Below are positions 14,192 to 22,169 of a stretch of 64,000 bases of DNA, one piece after another (the stretch's first letter is position 1; each line of letters opens with the position of its first letter). The notes below the pieces were generated by a model. That model ran no database searches. It was not told the origin of the DNA and saw only the letters and a program-made list of their open reading frames with translations. Origin of the DNA: Candidatus Competibacteraceae bacterium (lineage in GTDB: Bacteria; Pseudomonadota; Gammaproteobacteria; Competibacterales; Competibacteraceae); assembly GCA_003989085.1 (NCBI GenBank), contig RXIV01000004.1, forward strand, positions 62,001 through 126,000, in the 5' to 3' direction. The position numbers and the translations under genes are program-made.

Positions 14192-16285
14192 TTACGCGGA
14201 AAGAATCTTCTTGATAACAACCTCCATGCCATTTGGACGATAGCCTTGATCCTTCATCTGAGACAAAAGGAGGTTACGGAATACTTCATACGAAACCGAA
14301 GGCGCATGCTTTCCTACGAATCGTTTTAGAACATCACGCCCGCGAATCTTGGAGACCCAAGTACCATCTGCGATACTTTCAATGTATTTGGCCCTCGTGG
14401 CTTCCTCACGTTGCCTTAGTGATGGCTCGCTCAATTCGCTGGCACAAATAGCGTTTAGTCGCGTCAGTGATCGAGATACAGACTGAGACAAAACCCCAGC
14501 CAAGTCTGCCGCCTTTGGGTCGGTACCCATATTGATCGATCGGACTAAGGCATTGTTTGCGAACTCCGCTAAGTCGTGTCGAATCAACTGAGCAAGTGTG
14601 TCTTGCGCACACTGGCGTAATTCATCCCAAATCTCGTCCTCAGTAAAGTTAGGGCCAAGCTGCAATGAACTGAGAACTTTGGATAAAAACTTCGGTTCAA
14701 GGAAGTAATTTTCAATGTGGTAGACGTCCCAAGAGAACATATTCACTGATGCCGAAGGTGTCGAGGTAGCATCGGAATCTCGGTCAGTGATTGAGAAGAA
14801 CTTAAACGGGAGTTGTCCCTTTTGCGAGGCAACCTCTAGCGTTTCCTGAAGGGCCCTGACTCGTACCTTATTACTTCCAGAAACTAGATTCGCGTGTTCT
14901 TGCAATTCCGGGAATAACATCGACGCCACACGCTGATCGAAATCCGAGTCGCCACCACCTTCAAAGATCACCACCTTTCCGCCCGGCTTATACGAGGCCA
15001 AGTCTCCAACCAAATCAACAAGAGCCAGGTCAAGGTCTGCGGTTACGGAAAGCCGCTTGAGCTGACTTTCGCCATTGGGAACATTGCCACACGGGAGCAT
15101 GTGAAAGACGTTATAGCTTTCGCGCCCAACGACCTCCCTCAGCAGCGCATCAGAGTGCGTAACTAGCCAGATTTGATTGCCAAGAGCTTCCCCCAGATTC
15201 TTCTTGTAAAACTGTGGAAGACCACGAATGAGCCGTGGGTTCAAGTGCAGTTCTGGCTCGTCAAGGAGAATGATCGAATACTGCGGCGCCGAATTTCGGA
15301 TTCGCAGATACCCATAAAGGATTTCCTTTTCGCCAGCGCTTAGCTCATCCAAATCATGTTTATTGCCAGCCAAAGTTTCTACTGGAAATGCTAATCCACC
15401 TGTCGCTGTGGGTTGAGGCCCCAAAAACTTCTTCTCGGGGAAGAACGTAGAAAACAGCTCCTTTAACGTATTTGTTAACGACGCCTGTTCTGAACGAGGG
15501 ACGCCAGCTTGTTCCGCCAAGATTTCCTTAACATAGGATGCAGCCATCTCTCCTTTGACGTTGGTGTACTTGTTGGCGTAGTTGTATAGAGCCGACTGAC
15601 TTCGCTGTTGTTCGTTGGCTTCAAGATTAAGGTTGATACCTTGAACGTTCTCGCGTCCATAATGCCGCTGTGCACCGTGGTAGTCGATTACGCCAATTTC
15701 AGTCGGGCGAAAAGTGCTAAAGACTACTGAGAGCACGATGGAGTTCTGAATCCTAGGGGTCTCTCCGGGCGATATGAAAAATTCCCCGCGAACAGTAGGT
15801 GCCGCAAGCTCCTGCATCAAAGGCTCATACTCAGCTTTCGCACGTGCGGCCACCTCAGGCTCGCGGTCACGAAATTGCGCCGCAAACATTGCCATTCGGA
15901 GCCCCCCCCACGTATAGGCTTCAGGCAATATGGTTCGCCATATCTTTTCTCTGATCAGCTCATCTGCATGGTCTTTGATATAGAGCCGTTCCGATTCTGA
16001 CAGCCGGAAATCGCAAGTAATGCGAAGCTCCCTGCTAGGGCTGTTGAACATTGAAACAAAATCACTAGATCGATTTGTTAGGCTAATTTGAAATTCGCCC
16101 ATCCACTGTTGCCACTCATTTGCCTGATAACCACCATATACAGACTTCAAGAGCCGGATAGCATCGAAAAGGCAAGACTTGCCCGAGCCGTTCTGCCCAG
16201 CAATGATGACCATGCTTCCCAGGTCTGTCAGAGATACATCACCGATACCTCTGAAATTGGAAATCCGGAGGTTGTCAATCTTCAT
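14192..16285 (-). CDS. OLD-like AAA ATPase with TOPRIM domain (cassette)
   Basis: A 697-residue protein. Residues 1-50 begin MKIDNLRISNFRGIGDVSL and carry Walker A GQNGSGKS. An ABC-type signature LSAGEKEILYGY and Walker B SIILLDEPELHLNP with the switch His in IWLVTHSDALL lie at about 310-385. A TOPRIM-type domain follows: VVIFEGGGDSDF (about 430) and FFSITDRDSD (about 490). This architecture is shared with OLD nucleases and with ATPases of anti-phage systems. It is by far the largest cassette here (2.1 kb). A defence role is an inference; no partner gene lies in the cassette. Confidence 0.85.
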   Translation of the reverse strand: MKIDNLRISNFRGIGDVSLTDLGSMVIIAGQNGSGKSCLFDAIRLLKSVYGGYQANEWQQWMGEFQISLTNRSSDFVSMFNSPSRELRITCDFRLSESERLYIKDHADELIREKIWRTILPEAYTWGGLRMAMFAAQFRDREPEVAARAKAEYEPLMQELAAPTVRGEFFISPGETPRIQNSIVLSVVFSTFRPTEIGVIDYHGAQRHYGRENVQGINLNLEANEQQRSQSALYNYANKYTNVKGEMAASYVKEILAEQAGVPRSEQASLTNTLKELFSTFFPEKKFLGPQPTATGGLAFPVETLAGNKHDLDELSAGEKEILYGYLRIRNSAPQYSIILLDEPELHLNPRLIRGLPQFYKKNLGEALGNQIWLVTHSDALLREVVGRESYNVFHMLPCGNVPNGESQLKRLSVTADLDLALVDLVGDLASYKPGGKVVIFEGGGDSDFDQRVASMLFPELQEHANLVSGSNKVRVRALQETLEVASQKGQLPFKFFSITDRDSDATSTPSASVNMFSWDVYHIENYFLEPKFLSKVLSSLQLGPNFTEDEIWDELRQCAQDTLAQLIRHDLAEFANNALVRSINMGTDPKAADLAGVLSQSVSRSLTRLNAICASELSEPSLRQREEATRAKYIESIADGTWVSKIRGRDVLKRFVGKHAPSVSYEVFRNLLLSQMKDQGYRPNGMEVVIKKILSA

Positions 16286-16335
16286 CGTAAGTATTCCAAG
16301 TGGCTCGTGAATAACCGTGCAAAGTACATCGCGCT

Positions 16336-16408
16336 AGATAACGCGTTGAATGAGGCCGAACGCAAAGCTCACCGGGCCGGTAGGCTCCGGTGCAGCGCAC
16401 AGTTAGGA
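16336..16408 (-). repeat. attC site of the DUF2188 cassette (73 bp)
   Basis: Boxes TCCTAAC (16402-16408) and GTTATCT (16336-16342) flank arms with GCGCTGCACCGGAG and GGCCCGGTGAGCTTTGCG. Confidence 0.75.
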
Positions 16409-16633
16409 CTTGTCAACAGGCGGACAAGGATCATTTCCGTGGCTATCTTTCTGGCTAATTTTCCCGTCCTTATTATGAATAACGAGTTCGGATTGCTGGT
16501 TTTTGCTAATTTGACGCGCAATATCAACCGCATCCTGTTTGGTGTCGGTATGCTTGATTGATTTTTCTCCGCCGCCTTTTTTAATATCCCATCCGCCATT
16601 TGGATTAGGGACTACATGATGAGACTTTGCCAT
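16403..16633 (-). CDS. DUF2188 family protein (cassette)
   Basis: A 76-residue protein matching the DUF2188 pattern: HHVVPNPNGGWDIKKGGGEK, then a KQDAVDIARQISKNQ helix and LVIHNKDGKISQKDSHGNDP. The function of the family is unknown. AGGAGAG lies about 10 bases before the ATG, a strong ribosome site. The final VDKS and the stop run into the attC. Its ATG shares bases with the ATG of a plus-strand frame. Confidence 0.9.
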   Translation of the reverse strand: MAKSHHVVPNPNGGWDIKKGGGEKSIKHTDTKQDAVDIARQISKNQQSELVIHNKDGKISQKDSHGNDPCPPVDKS

Positions 16634-16847
16634 GAGTGACTCTCCTGTTATTGAAAATAGTGAACATAAAACCGATGAAAATTGTTGGTGTAATCCGATT
16701 CTTGATTACACTGATCCGCAAACAGGTCATCAGGTTTGGGTGCATAACAAAACCCCTAACGAATTTGCTCACCGGGGCCGCGCCTTGCTGTCCTTGAAAT
16801 CACCCACAACAATCAATGGCGCGGTCTCCGGTGCAGCAGCCAGTTAG
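16632..16847 (+). CDS. Possible small Cys-rich protein encoded against the array direction
   Basis: A 71-residue frame opens MSDSPVIENSEHKTDENCWC and continues NPILDYTDPQTGHQVWVHNK, which looks like small hypothetical proteins of the CWC...VWVH type. The rest (from about residue 43) is translated from the attC of the next cassette. The start overlaps the DUF2188 start in opposite orientation (shared CATG). Only a weak GATGAG ribosome site is seen. The orientation opposite to all other cassette genes makes it uncertain. Confidence 0.4.
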   Translation: MSDSPVIENSEHKTDENCWCNPILDYTDPQTGHQVWVHNKTPNEFAHRGRALLSLKSPTTINGAVSGAAAS

Positions 16848-16849
16848 GC
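16754..16849 (-). repeat. attC site of the third hicBA cassette (96 bp)
   Basis: Boxes GCCTAAC (16843-16849) and GTTAGGG (16754-16760). It is nearly identical to the site at 12977-13072 although the hicBA genes they serve are not similar. Confidence 0.9.
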
Positions 16850-17029
16850 ATTGTCGTTGCTGAGCATCTTAATAATATGTCTTGCCAAGCGTTCATTAAC
16901 TTCTCGATGTCGAGGAATAGGTTGCGATATTTTGGTGCGTGGATTTTGATACCAATCATGGTTGCCGCCGTGGCGGATAAAAACACAGCCCATATCCTCA
17001 AGTTTTTTTATTAAATCCTTACTTTTCAC
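16844..17029 (-). CDS. hicA: HicA-family mRNA interferase toxin (copy 3)
   Basis: A 61-residue toxin with KKLEDMGCVFIRHGGNHDWY, the HicA helix and catalytic-type His, then QPIPRHREVNERLARHIIKM. The stop overlaps the attC by a few bases. The start overlaps hicB by four bases (ATGA). It differs clearly from copies 1 and 2. Confidence 0.92.
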   Translation of the reverse strand: MKSKDLIKKLEDMGCVFIRHGGNHDWYQNPRTKISQPIPRHREVNERLARHIIKMLSNDNA

Positions 17030-17214
17030 GATACTTCGATCTCAGCGACTCGGCGGATATTTGAGATTGTTCCGTTAATTAGTTCCCTATAAATATCAAT
17101 TAGATTCTTTTTCAGTTCTTCTTCTGTTTCACCTTGAGTCCAGTAATCTGGAAATTCATCAAAGTAGCCCAACCACATATCTTCATCTTTCCAATAAGTA
17201 TATTTCTGTTTCAT
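17026..17214 (-). CDS. hicB: HicB-family antitoxin (copy 3)
   Basis: A 62-residue protein MKQKYTYWKDEDMWLGYFDE...YWTQGETEEELKKNLIDIYRE, a HicB core with the usual G(E/D)T-E-EL helix. TGAGG precedes the ATG by 9 bases. It lacks a DNA-binding tail. It neutralises the overlapping HicA by family analogy. Confidence 0.9.
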   Translation of the reverse strand: MKQKYTYWKDEDMWLGYFDEFPDYWTQGETEEELKKNLIDIYRELINGTISNIRRVAEIEVS

Positions 17215-17221
17215 GTTCTAC

Positions 17222-17295
17222 CTCACCAAATCGTTATCAATATATTTAAAAATTCCTGCCCCGCGTAGCGGGGTCAGGTGCAAGCCCCAGTTAGG
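17222..17295 (-). repeat. Eroded attC site of the exported-protein cassette
   Basis: The first box GCCTAAC (17289-17295) and the arm GGGGCTTGCACCTGACCCC are intact, with GCTACGC at the hairpin tip, but the complementary distal arm and second box are replaced by AT-rich sequence. The boundary to the hicB leader is therefore unclear and the site may be dead. Confidence 0.6.
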
Positions 17296-17338
17296 CCGGT
17301 TGATGGAAAGTTGGGTTGCGAAAAGACGACAACCTAAT

Positions 17339-17872
17339 CTACTCTTCTGGCCATTTTTCGCTGACTGGAACCCGCAACCGAGATAGCAGCTCAGTATTGA
17401 TACCTGTGCCAGAGGAGGGAGTACAAGCACGGCGGGTGATGAGTTTTTCGGATTTGTAAACCAGTAAACCCGCAAAGTCTGAATATTTTTTGCAGCGAGT
17501 CTGACCTGGCCATGGGCAGCCATCCCATTGAGTCTGAACCGTGTACGTGTACTCGCCAGACCTAAATCTAACGAAGTATTCAGAGGCTCGACTACCCATC
17601 GTTCCATTATATTCGATGGGCGGCGACTCCTGTGAAGTGTCCACAGCGAGTTCCAATTCAATTTTCTTGGTTGTGCCAAATCGGTAAGCGATTTTGGCAC
17701 CCCCTTGGTTGGAGGGAGAAGCACATACGGATATGGTTCTTCCTCGTTGAACCTGACACGAAAAAACGACTTCCTCCAAAGAGCTACATAGCGTTTCTTC
17801 GCTTGGAAACGCTGGTGTACTTAACACCAACAGAAAAGCAGCGGCTATTGATCCATGTGTGGCGCGAATCAT
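17339..17872 (-). CDS. Uncharacterised exported protein (cassette)
   Basis: A 177-residue protein starting MIRATHGSIAAAFLLVLSTP with a clear signal peptide, cleaved near AFPS. The mature part has six cysteines and a SGEYTYTVQTQWDGCPWPGQ stretch, suggesting a small disulfide-bonded periplasmic or secreted domain. No family is recognised. Start set at 17872 because the frame before it lies in the gene-less repeat. It is the first gene-bearing cassette after the integrase. Confidence 0.75.
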   Translation of the reverse strand: MIRATHGSIAAAFLLVLSTPAFPSEETLCSSLEEVVFSCQVQRGRTISVCASPSNQGGAKIAYRFGTTKKIELELAVDTSQESPPIEYNGTMGSRASEYFVRFRSGEYTYTVQTQWDGCPWPGQTRCKKYSDFAGLLVYKSEKLITRRACTPSSGTGINTELLSRLRVPVSEKWPEE

Positions 17873-17880
17873 TCTGTGTG

Positions 17881-18079
17881 CCCTAACGGGGCGCGAGTTG
17901 AGCGGCACCCGCGCGCGGGTTGAAAGGACGGCTGGCCGGCCTAGCAAGCCCAAGCGGGCGCAGCCGCGAGCGTAGTGAGCGGTGTCCGCTCCAACGAGGG
18001 TTCGACGGCAGCGAAGCGCCGAGAACCCGACGTTGGACTCAACTCGCGCCCCGTTCGTCGGCGCGTAGCGCCGACGAAC
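17881..18079 (-). repeat. 199-bp gene-less cassette, copy C, next to the attI region
   Basis: Same unit and length as at 11348 and 12785. It is identical to copy A except at the box end, here GTTAGGG (17881-17887). It sits in first position beside the integrase, where newly captured cassettes enter. Confidence 0.85.
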
Positions 18080-18283
18080 ATGAAGTAGGTATCATAAATG
18101 ACGTCTTATCTTACGTCGAATCGGACGCCTAATCCGGAAATGTTTAATCAACCAATTGATTAGTCTAATAAGTTGTGCGATAACAACAGCACGAAACCGC
18201 CTGCCGTCGGCGTCAACCTTGGATGATCAACCACTCCCCTGTTGATCGGGGCGCGAAGCGTCCGCGACAACTTGGGAAAACGT
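18080..18283. other. Presumed attI region
   Basis: About 200 bases between the first cassette unit and the intI upstream palindrome hold no gene. By position this should contain the primary recombination site attI and any cassette promoter. A short inverted stretch AATCAACCAATTGATTAG is visible near 18147. No box could be assigned with confidence. Confidence 0.5.
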
Positions 18284-18300
18284 AATGTGCGACGCACATT
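18284..18300. promoter_or_regulatory. 17-bp perfect palindrome upstream of intI
   Basis: AATGTGCG A CGCACATT is a perfect inverted repeat 26 bases before the intI ATG, followed at once by ATAAGAT, a possible -10. It does not match the LexA consensus CTGT-N8-ACAG that controls many integron integrases. Confidence 0.5.
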
Positions 18301-18325
18301 ATAAGATACAGTATGGCTAGGAAAA

Positions 18326-19294
18326 ATGATGGATGTCAAACCAAAATTACTTGACCAAGTACGTGAAAAAATTCGCCTTAAGCATTACAGCATTCGTACC
18401 GAACAAGCCTATACCGATTGGATCCGACGCTACATCCTGTACCATCAGAAGCGTCATCCACAAGAAATGGGAAAGCCTGAAGTTGAACAGTTCCTGACCT
18501 ACCTCGCTGTGGAACGCAATGTCGCTGCGTCCACGCAAAATCAGGCATTAAGCGCTATCCTGTTCCTTTACAAAGAAGTTTTTGCGCAGGACATTGGCTG
18601 GCTGGACAACGTGGAACACGCTAAACGCCCCACCCGCCTGCCAGTCGTCCTTACTGCTACCGAAGTGCGGACGGTACTGGCGCATTTGGAGGGACGCCAT
18701 CGCCTGATGGCTAATCTGCTCTACGGTGCTGGCTTGCGATTGATGGAATGTGTCCGCCTGCGGGTCAAGGATCTGGATTTTGAGTACCAGCAACTCACGG
18801 TGCGCGACGGCAAGGGGCAAAATGACCGCTTGACCATGCTTCCGAGATCAGTGATCGACCCTCTCAAGGTCCATCTGGCCGATGTCAAAATCCGGCATGA
18901 CCAGGATTTGCGGGAAGGTTTCGGCGATGTTTATCTGCCGTTCGCCTTGGCGCGAAAATATCCTAATGCCGGACGGGAGTGGGGCTGGCAATATGTTTTT
19001 CCCGCATCAAGACGCGCCATTGATCCGCGTTCCGGGGTAGAGCGCCGCCATCACCTTGACGAACAAACCTTGCAACGGGCAGTCAAGGATGCCGTCCGCG
19101 CCGCCGGTATCCCCAAATCTGCTTCCTGTCATTCATTGCGTCACAGTTTCGCTACCCATTTGCTCATGTCCGGCTCCGATATCCGCACTATTCAGGAATT
19201 ACTCGGACATAAAGACGTCAGCACCACCATGATCTATACCCACGTCCTTAATCGGGGTGGTCGGGGCGTCGTTAGCCCACTGGATACCATCTGA
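18326..19294 (+). CDS. intI: Integron integrase IntI (tyrosine recombinase)
   Basis: A 322-residue tyrosine recombinase. The SAM-like N-terminal domain opens [20 protein letters not shown]. Catalytic residues are visible: Arg in [16 protein letters not shown], His-x2-Arg in [14 protein letters not shown], His in [14 protein letters not shown] and the nucleophile Tyr304. The IntI-specific insert is present (about residues 195-225, [20 protein letters not shown]). AGGA precedes the ATG, and no damage is seen. It should recombine attC with attI. It faces away from the array, the standard integron arrangement. Confidence 0.97.
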   Translation: MMDVKPKLLDQVREKIRLKHYSIRTEQAYTDWIRRYILYHQKRHPQEMGKPEVEQFLTYLAVERNVAASTQNQALSAILFLYKEVFAQDIGWLDNVEHAKRPTRLPVVLTATEVRTVLAHLEGRHRLMANLLYGAGLRLMECVRLRVKDLDFEYQQLTVRDGKGQNDRLTMLPRSVIDPLKVHLADVKIRHDQDLREGFGDVYLPFALARKYPNAGREWGWQYVFPASRRAIDPRSGVERRHHLDEQTLQRAVKDAVRAAGIPKSASCHSLRHSFATHLLMSGSDIRTIQELLGHKDVSTTMIYTHVLNRGGRGVVSPLDTI

Positions 19295-19395
19295 CCGCTG
19301 CCAAGCCACTGATTCGCGATTGATCAGTGGCGGAACTACCCATTGGCGCTAAACTGCCTGCCCTTATCCCAACCGCGCTCCCTAGTGCTTTCCCC

Positions 19396-20412
<1,017 letters not shown>

Positions 20413-20443
20413 ACGGTTGCCGGTGAGCCTTCGCCAACCACCC

Positions 20444-22162
20444 TCAAGGCGGGGCCGCCTCGATATGCCGCACCAGTAATTGCAAGCGCCGCGTATCCCG
20501 CCACTCATTCACTTCAAGTTGATAGGCGAACCGGGCGCGGCTGGGACACGGTTCAGCCCGGTTGAACGCCACTGCTTCCAGCGCCGTCTTCATGCCGGGC
20601 AGGCGCAAACCGAGACGGAGATGTTTACCCTCGGAAAACGGCTGCTGAGTGACCACCTCAAACACGTTATCGAACAGCGGCTCCGGGAACCCTTGACCCC
20701 ACGGCCCGCTCACCCGCAACAGCTCCGCCGTCTCCAGCCCTAGTTCTCCTACTGTCAACTCGCCATCGCTCCACAGACAGCCCTGCAAATCGTCTTCGCG
20801 CAGGAGGCGACGGGCTTCAGCGTCGAAGGCGGCCCGGAACGGTTCCAGATGCACAGCCGGCAGGCTAAGACCCGCAGCAAAGGCGTGACCGCCAAACCGG
20901 GTGATTAACCCCGGCTGTTGAGCGGCAATGGTCGCCAGCGCGTCACGGATGTGGAAACCCGGCACGGATCGGGCTGATCCACGCAATTGTCCCGCCGCGT
21001 TATCCGGAGCAAAGGCAATCACAGGCCGGTGCGCCTGCTCCTTGACCCGCCCGGCCACAATTCCCACGACCCCCGGATGCCAGTCCGGATCGAACAGGCA
21101 CAGCCCGAACGGCAGTTCGTTCCCGGTCAGCGGCCACCGCGCCAATCGCGCCAGCGCCTGCTCCTGCATATCGGCTTCGATGGTCTTGCGTTCACGATTA
21201 AGTTGATCCAGTTGTTGCGCCAGTTGCCGCGCTTGCCCCGGATCGTCGCATAACAGACAGTCAATGCTCAGGCTCATATCGTCCAGCCGCCCGGCAGCAT
21301 TGATCCGGGGACCGAGTTGAAAGGCCAGATCGGTGGCGGTCACTCGCGCCGCCGGCCGTTTAGCGATCTCCAACAGAGCCAGAATGCCGGGGACGCAGCG
21401 CCCGGCGCGAATCCGTTGCAAACCTTGCTCGACCAGAATGCGGTTGGTGTGGTCCAGCGTCACCACATCGGCCACCGTGCCCAGCGCCACCAGATCGAGA
21501 AATTGCGCCAGATTCGGTTCCGCCATGCCCTGCGCGCTAAACCAGCCGACCTCCCGCAGCCGGGTACGCAGCGCCATCAGCACATGAAAGATGACGCCTA
21601 CTCCGGCCAGATGCTTGCTGGGAAAGGCATCTCCCGGCTGATTGGGATTGACCAGCGCATCCGCCGCCGGCAAGGTTGGCCCCGGCAGGTGATGATCGGT
21701 AATCAACACTTTCATGCCCAGCGCCTGGGCGGCCAACACGCCCTCGTGGCTGGACACGCCGTTATCCACGGTAATCAGCAGATCGGGCTGTTGTTGCGCA
21801 GCGACCGCGACAATCTCCGGGGTCAGGCCGTAACCGTGGATGAAGCGGTTGGGCACCACATAGCACACCTCCGCTGCGCCCAGCGCCCGCAAGGCCCGCA
21901 CCGTCAAAGCGCAACTGGTGGCGCCGTCCGCATCAAGATCGGCGACGATCATGATCCGCTGTTGTTCGCGCAGGGCGGTATAGAGCAAGTTGACCGCCTG
22001 CGGCATATTCTTGAATACGGCGGGCGAAGTCAGGCCGCGCAAGGTCCGATCCAGCTCGCCGGACGCATGAATGCCGCGCACGGTGTAAATCCGTTGCAGT
22101 AAAGGCGCAACCGGCAGATCGGCGGGCGGTGGGGTGGGGCGGCGGACGATGACTGTCGGCAT
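20444..22162 (-). CDS. recJ: Single-stranded-DNA exonuclease RecJ
   Basis: A 572-residue protein with the DHH phosphoesterase motifs VADLDADGATS (about residue 75), the Asp in LLITVDNGVSS and LITDHHLPG, followed by the DHHA1 motif region GGHAFAAGLSL and a C-terminal OB-type domain. RecJ degrades 5'-ended single strands in mismatch repair and recombination. Start set at MPTVIVRRPTPPP; it follows the GGDEF gene after 7 bases, so the two may be cotranscribed. Confidence 0.95.
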   Translation of the reverse strand: MPTVIVRRPTPPPADLPVAPLLQRIYTVRGIHASGELDRTLRGLTSPAVFKNMPQAVNLLYTALREQQRIMIVADLDADGATSCALTVRALRALGAAEVCYVVPNRFIHGYGLTPEIVAVAAQQQPDLLITVDNGVSSHEGVLAAQALGMKVLITDHHLPGPTLPAADALVNPNQPGDAFPSKHLAGVGVIFHVLMALRTRLREVGWFSAQGMAEPNLAQFLDLVALGTVADVVTLDHTNRILVEQGLQRIRAGRCVPGILALLEIAKRPAARVTATDLAFQLGPRINAAGRLDDMSLSIDCLLCDDPGQARQLAQQLDQLNRERKTIEADMQEQALARLARWPLTGNELPFGLCLFDPDWHPGVVGIVAGRVKEQAHRPVIAFAPDNAAGQLRGSARSVPGFHIRDALATIAAQQPGLITRFGGHAFAAGLSLPAVHLEPFRAAFDAEARRLLREDDLQGCLWSDGELTVGELGLETAELLRVSGPWGQGFPEPLFDNVFEVVTQQPFSEGKHLRLGLRLPGMKTALEAVAFNRAEPCPSRARFAYQLEVNEWRDTRRLQLLVRHIEAAPP

Positions 22163-22169
22163 AGGCGGG

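Larger units (their letters stand above)
7500..19294 (-). mobile_element. Chromosomal integron: intI plus about fifteen gene cassettes
   Basis: The plus-strand integrase gene at 18326-19294 lies at one end. From it, cassettes run leftward on the minus strand, each normally one gene or pair followed by a palindromic attC site with outer 7-mers close to RYYYAAC and GTTRRRY. Thirteen such sites or site pairs can be seen between 8568 and 18079. Cargo differs in base composition from gene to gene, as expected for independently acquired cassettes. The far end is interrupted by the IS3 remnant at 7494. Confidence 0.92.

Noticed and set aside
11387..18132. A shared plus-strand frame of about 50 codons (MKGRLAGL...) in all three 199-bp units
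   Set aside because: It exists because the unit is repeated. The composition follows the hairpin arms, there is no ribosome site, and it runs into different sequence at each end.
18296..18316. LexA half-site TACTGTAT on the minus strand before intI
   Set aside because: The matching second half CTGT/ACAG at the right spacing is absent.
21317..22102. 261-codon plus-strand frame opposite recJ
   Set aside because: It is antisense to well-supported recJ; the Gln/His/Arg-rich composition is typical of a shadow frame.
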